From: Scortum barcoo
Lineage: Eukaryota; Chordata; Actinopteri; Centrarchiformes; Terapontidae
DNA: 64,000 nucleotides
Direction of reading: 5' to 3'
Assembly: GCA_023238725.1 (NCBI GenBank)
Contig: CM041546.1
Span: 9,721,983-9,785,982 of the forward strand
How positions within the stretch are numbered: position 1 is the first letter of the stretch; each line of letters starts with the position of its first letter. The position numbers were made by a program, and so were the translations under genes. Below the pieces are notes generated by a model that was not told the origin of the DNA, did not search any database, and saw only the letters and a list, made by a program, of their open reading frames with translations. Of this stretch, positions 37,801 to 50,098 are shown in pieces.

Positions 37801-40800
37801 AACCAAGTCCCATCACTTTCTCTGTAGCGGAGGAGGCAGTGGAGGGTCAAACTGTGTCTGCGTCCTGCTCTGTGTCCCACTCCTGTCCGGCCTCTCCCCC
37901 TGTCTTCACCTGGAGTCACTCTGGAGGTGAACCATAACCAATCACAGCAGCTCGAAAACGGCCAGTGGAAAGCAACGTCTACTCTGAGCTTTCAAGCTAC
38001 CAGCACTGATCACAACAAGCCTTTGAAATGCACAGTAACATACAAGGGAGGGCGGCACCACAACACATTCAAGGTCCTCAAAGTGAAATGTAAGTGTGTG
38101 AGAGTGGTAATAAAAAACTGATGCGTCAAACACTGTAACTCAGTAAGTTAGTAATATTCACTAATTTATAGCACTTATCTACATTACCAAGTGTTTCACA
38201 GCTACAAGAGCCTCTGAATTAATATGAATATTGTCAAAGAAGGCATCAATAAAGAAAATAAAGATGACATATAACCCAAACCACACTGAGGTCAAAGGAT
38301 GGAAAAGTAAGCAGTAATTGTAGATTTAAGGTTTTCTTCCTTAATGTGGAAGCTGTTTTCTGCCACACAGACAGTCAGAAGACTTATAGTCATCATGTAT
38401 TCATCTGCACTGGAAAAGGAGCGTACTGTCTCTGACTGTCATTCATATCGAATAAGGGACAGCAAATTCTGTCTGCTTTTGCGTATCTTCTCTGCACACC
38501 TAAAATACCTACTTAAGGACTTTATAAAGTTATAGCTCATTAGCTTATTCCTATTTCTTCTTTTAGCCTTGCTAACAGCTTGCCTCTGTGTATGGCCATG
38601 TTATTCCGCCAAAATTAAAGCTTGTAGCTTTGGGTCAAATGTGTATCGACAACTACTGGACTGATATTTATGTCCCCCTCAGGATGAATTAAAACTTCGG
38701 AGACTTTTAATTTTTTATCATCCGATGATCAGGGTTATTATTACAATCACCTACAAAACTAATGGCAATACTCATTGACCTTTGCTGGTTGTACTTTGTA
38801 TTTAATACTAATTGGCTGATGTTAGATTACTATCACGCTAAATTAAAATGGTGGACTTGGTATACATCATACCTGCTAAAGATCAGCGTGCTAAACATTG
38901 TGACTGAGAGCATGCTGCAATACCAGCGGTAGCGTTTAATAGCTGAAAGCACCCAAGTATAGAAAGTACAGCCACACAGAGCCACTAACATGACTGTAGA
39001 CTCTTCTTGTCCTGTTTGTCTGTGTACATTGACATCAGTTCAGTTGGACATTGCTTTTCTTCAAAGAGTACATAAAGTGAACACATACATGTAAAGACCA
39101 CCATGGTCTCATCAACAGTTATGGCTGTTCCCATACAGACGCCCCAGTCAATGTGACGGCTGCATACAAGGCAGATGTAAAGGAGGGAGAGGCTGTGCAG
39201 CTGGAATGCTCCAGTGATGCTCACCCCTCTGCCAGCACCTATAAGTGGTATAAGAAAGACGACGTTCAGCTGCATGAGGGAAAAATCTACTTGCTGCCAA
39301 ATGTCTCCAGACACGACACAGCAGCCCCTGTACTGTACTGCCAAAAATGAAATTGGACAAGGCAAATCAAAGTCTGTGCAGCTAAATGTGTTATGTAAGT
39401 AAACAACCAAAGAATTGTCACAATAAACAGACACCATTTTCATTTTGTTATACATGATAAAAGTATGGCTAACTCATGGACACCATGTCCTGTCCTTACA
39501 GATGCCCCTGAGATTAATGTCATGTCTTCCTGCTCCTCAGAAGCACATATGGTAAAGTGTGTGTGCATTGTGGACTCCAAGCCTCCCAGCATGGTCCATT
39601 TTGTTCTTCCTGAGCACAGAGTCCTCCACAACGCAACCAAAACAGAGAAACATGGCACTATTACCATCGCAAATCTGCTGGCAGAGCTGGGATCTTCTGA
39701 GTTTGTCCTCTGTCTGGCAAGCAACACGCAGGGCAATGCCAACCTCACACTCTACGTGTCTGTTGACAGTAAGGACATTTTTGGATATCCACAATGCATG
39801 ACATGTCTGTATGATATGCTTGAAGACTGTTAGTGTGAACTGTATATTGAGAAAGATAAATAACAAAAAAAATAATAACACCACACCATTTCTGTTTGGA
39901 CAGGTAAGATGCACAGTCTTTACATTATCATCACTGCTGGAGCAGGCGGGATTTTGATTATACTTTTAATATCAGTGGGAGCTGTTAAAAAATGGTAAGT
40001 TGGTCTGTTTCTGTTTTTAGTAATTTTTAGTAAGTAGTTTTTTTTTTTAACGACTGCACTGTAAGACACTTGAAGCAAGTACATTTAAAAAATACAGCTG
40101 TAAACAGACACCAGAGATAAATATATACATTAAAGACATGCATGCATTGCTGTTTATTAATATGGAGTGTAAATGTGTCTTATAATAGTCCAACCACTTT
40201 GTTTTGACCACTGTGGGAGCAGAATGTCACCCTTCAGATATTTGTAGAGCGTGATGAGCTTTATTCAGATTCCCAGGTTGCATTATGTAGTTTCAGTAGA
40301 AAAGAAGTTTTTTTTTGGGCGGGGGGTGCTAAATGAAAAACCTGTATTCTGCCAGCAGGGGGAGATCTGAAAGTGCAGAAACACCTCACATGAGCATCAT
40401 GAAGGCAAACGAAAAAAAAGATGTGGCGCTCTCTCAGTATACTGAACCAAAAAGGTTAGTTATTTACTTCAGTTTTAACCAGAGTTTCCTCAAGATTTAA
40501 AATAAAGCATACCATACCTTGTGTTTATGCGTTAAATCTGGTAAAAATTATATTTGTTTTCTGCACTCTGTCCTCAGAAGAGAGAGGACCTATGATGATG
40601 TGCAGTGCTCTGACATTTACGCCAGTGATCATGTGTATGGCAACATGGAGGTATGTAAAGATTTCTTTAATCACTCATTATTTTTACACATGAGAGGAGC
40701 AACTGATTTCATCTTGTTTCCTATACAGATCGACTGTGATGATCCAATATATGCCAATGTGTGACATCGCTGAATTCACTGAAGGAACCATGGCAGTGAA

Positions 40801-41493
40801 ATATGAATATGCTATTTTCTGTGTGTATACAAGTATTATTTTCTTTCTCTTCAAACATTGTTCATGTCTAAAAATAACTTTCCATTTCATGCACTTTGTG
40901 ATAACTGCACTTCGCACCTCAGACTTTTTCCTGACTGCTTGTTGTTTTAACAGCATTATGTGTTGTGAAAAATCACCATTAAACTATTTTAATGTTTTAC
41001 TTGCAAATATGTTTGATAACTCTTTATTTCTATACAGTGTCAGCCACCTAATAACAACACATACAGCACAAGTTGCACTGAAGTTTTGCCTCTGAATTTC
41101 CTCTTTGGCAGAGTATCAGATAAGAACATGACTGCCTAAGTTTAACAAACAAAAGTGAAACTGACCTTTTTGTGCACTGCTAAGTAATCAACATGGTCAC
41201 TCTGGCCTGTCCCATCACAGGAGCACAGCACAGATGCATTTAACATGCATGTATATACCTCACAAAACAGTGGTCGCGATCATGGTTACTGATTTCAAAA
41301 AGCTTATGCTGTAACTACATGTAACTTAATGCACCCTCTCAGATTGAATTCTCTTATTAATCAACTAGAATAATGAAGGTGAATTATTCAGTGCATGTTC
41401 AAGTCAATGTGGAAAAATCCCTGTGTGGCTTGAAAGTGTGTCAGTGATGATGATTTCACAATTGATTGTTTACATATGATTGGTTGTATTATA
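34898..41493 (+). repeat. Tandem unit 1 of the receptor array
   Basis: The segment starting GACAAAAAGAGATGTA recurs at 43418 and 50730, with the same order of 5' untranslated exon, coding exons and 3' flank. Unit 1 is about 6.6 kb before the Tc1 element that separates it from unit 2. Coding exons are mostly near-identical between units; several introns carry indels. Confidence 0.9.
36424..40764 (+). pseudogene. Siglec-like receptor copy 1 of the tandem array (two frame breaks)
   Basis: A non-coding first exon ends at 35080 (GTAAGG donor) and the start-codon exon begins at 36403. Coding exons: signal 36424-36472, V 36690-37052, C2 37798-38089, C2 39139-39394, C2 39502-39768, TM 39904-39994, tail 40359-40454, 40578-40650, 40729-40764. 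The V domain is intact with FYFRIE, keeping the sialic-acid arginine (codon 36986-36988). The first C2 exon has an extra G near 37926 and meets a stop within a few codons; the second C2 exon has an extra C in the run 39325-39328. The tail would encode RTYDDV, DIYASD, HVYGNM and PIYANV. ATTAAA at 40978-40983 may be the polyadenylation signal. It would be a working V-C2-C2-C2 receptor but for two single-base insertions, which could be assembly errors. Confidence 0.75.
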
Positions 41494-43292
41494 CACTGCT
41501 CAAAAAAATAAAGGGAACACTTAAACAACACAATGTAACTCCAAGTCAATCACACTTCTGTGAAATCAAACTGTCCACTTAGGAAGCAACACTGATTGAC
41601 AATCAATTTCACATGCTGCTGTTGTGCAAATGGAATAGACAACAGGTGGAAATTATAGGCAGGCAATTAGCAAGACACACCCCCAATAAAGGAGTGGTTC
41701 TGCAGGTGGTGACCACAGACCACTTCTCAGTTCCTATGCTTTCTGGCTGATGTTTTGGTCACTTTTGAATGCTGGCGGTGCTTTCACTCTAGTGGTAGCA
41801 TGAGACGGAGTCTACAACCCACACAAGTGGCTCAGGTAGTGCAGCTCATCCAGGATGGCACATCAATGCGAGCTGTGGCAAGAAGGTTTGCTGTGTCTGT
41901 CAGCGTAGTGTCCAGAGCATGGAGGCGCTACCAGGAGACAGGCCAGTACATCAGGAGACGTGGAGGAGGCCGTAGGAGGGCAACAACCCAGCAACAGGAC
42001 CTCCGCCTCCGCCTTTGTGCAAGGAGGAACAGGAGGAGCACTGCCAGAGCCCTGCAAAATGACCTCCAGCAGGCCACAAATGTGCATGTGTCTGCTCAAA
42101 CGGTCAGAAACAGACTCCATGAGGGTGGTATGAGGGCCCGACGATCCACAGGTGGGGGTTGTGCTTACAGCCCAACACCGTGCAGGACGTTTGGCACTTA
42201 CCAGAGAAAACACCAAGATTGGCAAATTCGCCACTGGCACCCTGTGCTCTTCACAGATGAAAGCAGGTTCACACTGAGCACATGTGACAGACGTGACAGA
42301 GTCTGGAGACGCCGTGGAGAACGTTCTGCTGCCTGCAACATCCTCCAGCATGACCGGTTTGGCAGTGGGTCAGTAATGGTGTGGGGTGGCATTTCTTTTG
42401 GGGGCCGCACAGCCCTCCATGTGCTCACCAGAGGTAGCCTGACTGCCATTAGGTACCGAGATGAGATCCTCAGACCCCTTGTGAGACCATATGCTGGTGC
42501 GGTTGGCCCTGGGTTCCTCCTAATGCAAGACAATGCTAGACCTCATGTGGCTGGAGTGTGTCAGCAGTTCCTGCAAGACGAAAGGCATTGATGCTATTGG
42601 ACTGGCCCGCCCGTTCCCCAGACCTGAATCCAATTGAGCACATCTGGGACATCATGTGGCGCCAAGTGAGTGGCAGCCAGTTACAGTAGCTCTGACTTCT
42701 TTGTTTATATTGACTTTTTATTGTAAATACTGTTTTTGTGTCTTTGTGTGTATTCTTTGTCTATTATTTAATGTCTCTTTTACTTTGCTTTTTGAGCTGC
42801 TGTAACAGTGGAATTTCCCCACTGTGGGTTCAATAAAAAAGATCTTATCTTATGTCTCGCTCCATCCACAAACGCCATGCCATGTTGCACCACAGACTGT
42901 CCAGGAGTTGGCGGATGCTTTGGTCCAGGTCTGGGAGGAGATCCCTCAGGAGACCATCCACCACCTCATCAGGAGCATGCCCAGGCGTTGTAGGGAGGTC
43001 ATACAGGCACGTGGAGGCCACACACACTACTGAGCCTCATTTTGACTTGTTTTAAGGAACATTACATCAAAGTTGGATCAGCCATGTAGTGTGTTTTTCC
43101 ACTTTAATTTTGAGTGTGACTCCAAATCCAGACCTCCATGGGTTAATAAATTTCCATTGACTTTTGTGTGATTTTGTTGTTGCACATTCAACTATGTAAA
43201 GAACAAAGTATTTAATAAGAATATTTCATTCATTCAGATCTAGGATGTGTTATTTTAGTGTTCCCTTTATTTTTTATTTTTTTTGAGCAGTG
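41494..43292 (+). mobile_element. Tc1-like transposon with degraded transposase
   Basis: Terminal inverted repeats begin CACTGCTCAAAAAAATAAAG, and TA dinucleotides flank both ends (41492-41493, 43293-43294). The transposase starts near 41800 with a paired helix-turn-helix (QLIQDGTSMRAVARRFAVSV). It shows VLFTDESRF and MQDNARPH for the two aspartates and DLNPIEHIWD for the final glutamate. Several small frameshifts and an inserted LINE tail break it; the C-terminus resumes after 42853 and ends near 43033. The paralogous position in unit 2 (about 50,607) reads through without the element, giving an exact empty site. Confidence 0.92.
42675..42853 (+). mobile_element. LINE 3' tail inserted in the Tc1 transposase
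   Basis: The reading frame stops after GACATCATGTGGCGCCAAGT and resumes about 180 bases later. The intervening text ends with TTCCCCACTGTGGGTTCAAT and AAAAAAGATCTTATCTTA, the 3' untranslated end typical of fish LINEs or their SINE partners. Exact edges are approximate. Confidence 0.6.
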
Positions 43293-44943
43293 TATATTAG
43301 CACATTGTTTGTCAAGGTATTTTGAAGTCCTACTTCTAAAGCAAATACAGTTTGTAACTTACACCTAAGTTTTTTTTTTGGACAAATACATTCAACCTTT
43401 CAGCTGATTACAGTTTTGACAAAAAGAGATGTAGAACACCATTTACAATTTCTATTAGACAAATAATGTCCAGGTATTAAATACATAAGCAGAATTCTCT
43501 TGAGTGACAGCTCATCACGTGACTGCAGTTGCTGCGAGAAACTCAGTCTGAGTGAAGGAAATCCTGTCTCTACACCTCTGCCTTTGTGACACAGACAATG
43601 TAAGGTACAGTAAATGTCATTTTACTGGTAGATAACAAGCTTAATATGTTTGAAAAAATTACTTTTTGATCATAGATTGAACTTCTTAATTAAGAGTTGG
43701 TTGTGATAAACATATTTGCTTTAAGCACAGACCAAAGTAAATACTAAAAAGTGATCCGTTGCCATTTCTGTGGACTTTTCAACGTGGTGTACACGTTGTC
43801 GCTTTCAGTCAGCATTTGCTGTTCAGGAAAAATGTCATCTTTGTAAAACATGGATCTTATATGATTGCACAATTGATTGTTTATATATGATTGGTTGTAT
43901 TACATGTTAGCACATTGTTTGTCAAGGTATTTTCAAGTCCTCTTTCTAAAGCAAATACAGTTTGGACAAATACTTTCAACCTTTCACCTGAGTACAGTTG
44001 TGGCCTCTTGATTTAATTACAGCTGCAAAAGAAGTGTCTGTCATTCACACTCTGAACATGTTTGTGTTATCTCTGTGGTTTGGTCAGTGCTGTTTCCTGT
44101 TGTCTTTGTTCAGCCTAACGAATAAACTGATGTGCACACAGCTGTGAAAATATCCAAAGGAATTAAAGTAAATTACACCAAGATAATTTAATACCAACAA
44201 ATCATTTGTGATATTCACAGTGTTACTGATGTGCATTATACAGCTTTTTTCAGCCTCAGTGTTTCAATTATCATCATTTAGTAAAGCCAACTTCTCTCAC
44301 TGAACTGGGTGGAGTAGGCTCACTTTGAGGCTCACTCAATTGCCTATTAGCAGTATTCAAATTACTCACTTGCAAAGCAAATCAATGGGGCTATAAGGCT
44401 TTATAGTCATATGACTAATTAAATGGGTCATGAGTGAGCTATTTAGTTCTTGGGGATTGTTGTTGGTGGAGTCCAGGTTTCATGAAATGGTTAACATGCA
44501 TCACAAAAATAAAATTGGAGAAGTTGTTCTTTCTAAAATAAATAAGATTCCTCAATATCACAGAAGGAAGTGAGAGCAGAAGGGTGGAACATAAAGTGAT
44601 AAAGTGTGGTGATCTCAGATGCAAAACAAAGATAAAATGAAAGGCAAAATGTATTTTTACTGTTTTTGTATTGGTCTGTGACAGTAAAACCTGAAAAAAT
44701 ATTCAGTTTATGTGAGAATAAAAAACAATAAATCCATACATTAATGATGATTAATACAAAAGTCTTCCTCAGTATATGGTCTATGGGACAAAAGTCATAT
44801 CTGAGTGCAACACCGTGGATGTGTGGTGTATTAAAAGTGTAATGGAAACTAGACAAATCATCTCTCACAAGGGGGAAATGACTGTGACACTTCACCAGCC
44901 TGAAATGTCACTTTGTTTGCAGGTCTGACCCAGAGGGGACGAG

Positions 44944-47900
44944 ATGGGCTCTTTAAAATGGCCTCTGTTTTTTGTGTACCTTTGCTTTAAAGGTAGGTCA
45001 CAATGTTTACACTCCATATACAGGTATAAAGGTTTAGTACTTTTTGTTGTGTTCATATTTTTTGTTTGGGCTAAGATGAACCTTTTGGTTTATTGGTGCA
45101 AGTATGCTCTTCTTCTCACTATGATCTTTTTATTTCATCTGCCTCTGCATTTTCTATTTCATTTCATCACATTTTCCATTTTATTACAGCTGTTCAAACT
45201 GAAGCCTCATCTTGGACAGTTAATGTGCCATCGTCGGTTAAAGGCCTCCCTGGTTCCTGTGTGGTGATTCCCTGCTCATTTAACTACCCAGATCCAGGGA
45301 AGGTAGTCACCAAATTCACTGGGATATGGTACGACACAACAGACCACCCCATTTATCACCCGGTTGAGTCTGAGATGTTGGAGCAGTATCGGAATCGGAC
45401 AAAGCTGCTGGGAGATGTCACACAGAAGAACTGTTCCCTGAAGATTGATCCCCTTTACCAAAGTGACAGCGGGCCATTTTATTTCAGGATTGAAATGGAA
45501 GGATATGAAAGGTTTTCTTACAAACAGAACAAAGTCTCCATAGCAATGATGAGTAAGTAACACTTTCACTAAACATCTTCAAGAGTACAGTTAATGCCCA
45601 CATTTCCACAGAAAACTGTTTTTACTCCACTGTCCCCATGGTGTTTTTCTTTTCATATTCTGCACTCTGAACATTAAAATATTGTTCAGAACATAATATT
45701 AAAGCAACATATTTCACAACCATATGGATTGTGCTGATAAGCAACCAGTGTCAATTCCTTTTAGTTTATTGGTGCAAGTATGCTCTTCTTCTCACTATGA
45801 TCTTTTTATTTCATCTGCCTCTGCATTTTCTATTTCATTTCATCACATTTTCCATTTTATTACAGCTTGTCAAACTGAAGCCTCATCTTGGACAGTTAAT
45901 GTGCCATCGTCGGTTAAAGGCCTCCCTGGTTCCTGTGTGGTGATTCCCTGCTCATTTAACTACCCAGATTCAGGGAAGGTGGTCACCAAATTCACTGGGA
46001 TATGGCGCGACACAACAGACCACCCCATTTATCACCCGGTTGAGTCTGAGATGTTTCAGCAGTATCGGAATCGGACAAAGCTGCTGGGAGATGTCACACA
46101 GAAGAACTGTTCCCTGAAGATTGATCCCCTTTACCAAAGTGACAGCGGGCCATTTTATTTCAGGATTGAAATGGAAGGATATGAAAGGTTTTCTTACAAA
46201 GAGCACAAAGTCTCCATAGCAATGATGAGTAAGTAACACTTTCACTAAACATCTTCAAGAGTACAGTTAATGTCCACATTTCCACAGAAAACTGTTTTTA
46301 CTCCACTGTCCCCATGGTGTTTTTCTTTTCATATTCTGCACTCTGAACATTAAAATATTGTTCAGAACATAATATTAAAGCAACATATTTCACAACCATA
46401 TGGACTGTGCTGATTATAAACCAGTGTAAATTCCTTGTGTTACTAACTTACTTTTTTACTTAAGACAGCCAAGAGTCATGACATATATTATATATATTAT
46501 TATATACAATATTACGATAGATTTAACTATTTTGGTGGTTTTATCTTTGAAAATTGAATTTTGTAACCGCAACCTCAAACAATCATTTTGTTTTTATGTC
46601 AACAACTGTCCGATTCCCACTTCCTCATGTGTGCTATCGTCTCTGTGCTATTGCAACAGTCCTCTTGCTTTAAATAACTTTGCTCATAAAATAGTTAAAG
46701 CAGTTTCATTTTACTGGACAGATGTATGACATTAAAGGGAAATGAAACCAATGTTAAAAATGACTTAAGTTTTGTGCCCTTAGCAGTTCAATTAAAAAAC
46801 AGATCTAATCTAAAACTTGAGATAAGACTCAAAACGTGATGATGTAAATTAGAGTTTGACTTTGGGGTCGGGGGGGAGTTCAGAATGCAAGTTTCAAAGG
46901 ACATATCATTGCTTCGAATAATGCTTGCAATAGCATTAAAATTTTTGTTTCTGTCTATCATGACCTGTTTTTGTTACAGATGAACCAAGTCCCATCACTT
47001 TCTCTGTAGCGGAGGAGGCAGTGGAGGGTCAAACTGTGTCTGCGTCCTGCTCTGTGTCCCACTCCTGTCCGGCCTCTCCCCCTGTCTTCACCTGGAGTCA
47101 CTCTGGAGTGAACCATAGCCAATCACAGCAGCTTGAAAACGGCCAGTGGAAAGCAACGTCTACTCTGAGCTTTCAAGCTACCAGCGCTGATGACAACAAG
47201 CCTTTGAAATGCACAGTAACATACAAGGGAGGGCGGCACCACAACACATTCAAGGTCCTCAGTGTGAAATGTAAGTGTGTGAGAGTGGTGATAAAAAACT
47301 GATGCGTCAAACACTGTAACTCAGTAAGTAAGTAATATTCACTAATATATCGCACTTATCTACATTACCAAGTGTTTCAAAGCTACAAAAGCCTCTGAAT
47401 TAATATGAATATTGTCAAAGAAGGCATCAATAAAGAAAATAAAGATGACGTATAACCCAAACCACACTGAGGTCAAAGGATGGAAAAGTAAGCAGAAATT
47501 GTAGATATAAGGTTTTCTTTCTTAATGTGGAAGCTGTTTTCTGCCACACAGACAGTCAGAAGATTTATAGTCATCATGTATTTATCTGCACTGGAAAAGG
47601 AGCGTACTGTCTCTGACTGTCATTCATATTGAATGAGGGACAGCAAATTCTGTCTGCTTTTGCGTATCTTCTCTGCACACCTAAATACCTACTTAAGGAC
47701 TTTATAAAGTTATAGCTCATTAGCTTATTCCTATTTCTTCTTTTAGCCTTGCTAACAGCTTGCCTCTGTGTATGGCCATGTTATTGAGCCAAAATTAAAG
47801 TTTGTAGCTTTGGGTCAAATGTATCGACAACTACTGGACTGATATTAATGTCCCCCTCAGGATGAATTAAAACTTCGGAGACTTTTAACAACTTTGCTGG

Positions 47901-49880
47901 TTGTACTTTGTATTTAATACTAATTGGCTGATGTTAGATTACTATCACGCTAAATTAAAATGGTGGACTTGGTATACATCATACCTGCTAAAGATCAGCG
48001 TGTTAAACATTGTGACTGAGAGCATGCTGCAATACCAGCAGTAGCGTTTAATAGCTGAAAGCACCCAAGTATAGAAAGTACAGCCACACAGAGCCACTAA
48101 CATGACTGTAGACTCTTCTTGTCCTGTTTGTCTGTGTACATTGACATCAGTTCAGTTGGACATTGCTTTTCTTCAAAGAGTACATAAAGTGAACACATAT
48201 GTGTAAAGACCACCATGGTCTCATCAAGAGTTATGGCTGTTCCCATACAGACGCCCCAGTCAATGTGACGGTTGCATACAAGGCAGATGTAAAGGAAGGA
48301 GAGGCTGTGCAGCTGGAATGCTCCAGTGATGCTCAGCCCTCTGCCAGCACCTATGAGTGGTATAAGAAAGACGGCGTTCAGCTGCATGAGGGAAAAATCT
48401 ACTTGCTGCCAAATGTCTCCAGACACGACACAGCAGCCCCGTACTGTACTGCCAAAAATGAAATTGGACAAGGCAAATCAAAGCCTGTGCAGCTAAATGT
48501 GTTATGTAAGTAAACAACTAAAGAATTGTCACAATAAACAGACACCATTTTCATTTAGTTATACATGATAAAAGTATGGCTAACTCATGACACCATGTCC
48601 TGTCCTTACAGATGCCCCTGAGATTAATGTCATGTCTTCCTGCTCCTCAGAAGCACATATGGTAAAGTGTGTGTGCATTGTGGACTCCAAGCCTCCCAGC
48701 ATGGTCCATTTTGTTCTTCCTGAACACAGAGTCCTCCACAACGCAACCAAAACAGAGAAACATGGCACTATTACCATCGCAAATCTGCTGGCAGAGCTGG
48801 GATCTTCTGAGTTTGTCCTCTGTCTGGCAAGCAACACGCAGGGCAATGCCAACCTCACACTCTACTTGCCTGTTGACAGTAAGGACACTTTTGGATATCC
48901 ACAATGCATGACATGTCTGTATGATATGCTTGAGGACTGTTAGTGTGAGCTCTATATTGAGAAAGATAAATAACAACAAAAAAATAATAACACCACACCA
49001 TTTCTGTTTGGACAGGTAAGATGCACAGTCTTTACATTATTATCACCGCTGGAGCAGGCGGGATTTTGATTATACTTTTAATATCAGTGGGAGCTGTTAA
49101 AAAATGGTAAGTTGGTCTGTTTCTGTTTTTAGTAATGTTTTTTTTTAACGACTGCATTGAAATGTGAGCGCTGTAAGACACTTGAAGCAAGTACATTAAA
49201 AAATACAGCTGTAAACAGACACCAGAGATAAATATATACATTAAAGACATGCATGCATTGCTGTTTATTAATATGGAGTGTAAATGTGTCTTATAATAGT
49301 CCAACCACTTTGTTTTGACCACTGTGGGAGCAGAATGTCACCCTTCAGATATTTGTAGAGCGTGATAACCTTTATTCAGATTCCCAGGTTGCATTATGTA
49401 GTTTCAGTAGTTGTGAAAAGAAGTTTTTTTTTGGGCGGGGGGTGCTAAATGAAAAACCTGTATTCTGCCAGCAGGGGGAGATCTGAAAGTGCAGAAACAC
49501 CTCACATGAACACCATGAAGGCAAACGACAAAAAAGATGTGGCGCTCTCTCAGTATACTGAACCAAAAAGGTTAGTTATTTACTTCAGTTTTAACCAGAG
49601 TTTCCTCAAGATTTAAAATAAAGCATACCATACCTTGTGTTTATGCGTTAAATCTGGTAAAAATTATATTTGTTTTCTGCACTCTGTCCTCAGAAGAGAG
49701 GGGACCTATGATGATGTGCAGTGCTCTGACATTTACGCCAGTGATCATGTGTATGGCAACATGGAGGTATGTAAAGTTTTCTTTAATCACTCATTATTTT
49801 TACACATGAGAGGAGCAACTGAGTTCATCTTGTTTCCTATACAGATCGACTGTGATGATGAAATATATGCCAATGTGTGA
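44944..49880 (+). CDS. Siglec-like receptor copy 2: signal-V-V-C2-C2-C2-TM-tail, open throughout
   Basis: A 5' untranslated exon ends at 43599 and the second exon starts at 44923. Coding exons: 44944-44992 signal (MGSLKWPLFFVYLCFKG), 45190-45552 V-a, 45866-46228 V-b, 46980-47270 C2, 48251-48505 C2, 48612-48878 C2, 49016-49106 TM (LYIIITAGAGGILIILLISV), 49475-49570, 49694-49766 and 49845-49880. Ig exons are phase 1-1, tail exons phase 2 then 0, and the sum is 627 residues with no stop. Both V domains have GSCVVIPCSFNYP, NCSLKI and FYFRIE, so the sialic-acid arginine is kept. The tail has SQYTEP, TYDDV, DIYASD, HVYGNM and EIYANV: no strict ITIM, but YxN (Grb2-type) and YxxM (PI3K-type) contexts. 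V-a and V-b could be used together or alternatively. Predicted cell-surface sialic-acid-binding receptor. Confidence 0.82.
45088..46439 (+). repeat. 676-base tandem duplication of a V exon and its flanks
   Basis: Copies at 45088-45763 and 45764-46439, each starting GTTTATTGGTGCAAGTATGC and including one complete V exon with its splice sites. Units 1 and 3 have one copy. Confidence 0.9.
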
Positions 49881-50092
49881 CATCGCTGAATTCACTGGAA
49901 GAACCACAGCAGTGAAATATGAATATGCTATTTTCTGTATGTATACAAGTATTATTTTCTTTTTCTTCAAACATTGTTCATGTCTAAAAATAACTTTCCA
50001 TTTCATGCACTTTGTGATAACTGCACTTCGCACTCAGACTTTTTCCTGACTGCTTGTTGTTTTAACAGCATTATGTGTTGTGAGAAATCACC

Positions 50093-50098
50093 ATTAAA
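50093..50098 (+). promoter_or_regulatory. Candidate polyadenylation signal ATTAAA, receptor copy 2
   Basis: ATTAAA 213 bases after the stop codon, conserved at the same place in copy 1 (40978-40983) and copy 3 (58287-58292), followed by a T-rich stretch. Confidence 0.4.

Noticed and set aside
40729..40764. PIYANV as an ITIM
   Set aside because: The residue two before the tyrosine is Pro (Glu in copy 2), not I/V/L/S, so it fails the ITIM rule; YxN docking fits better.
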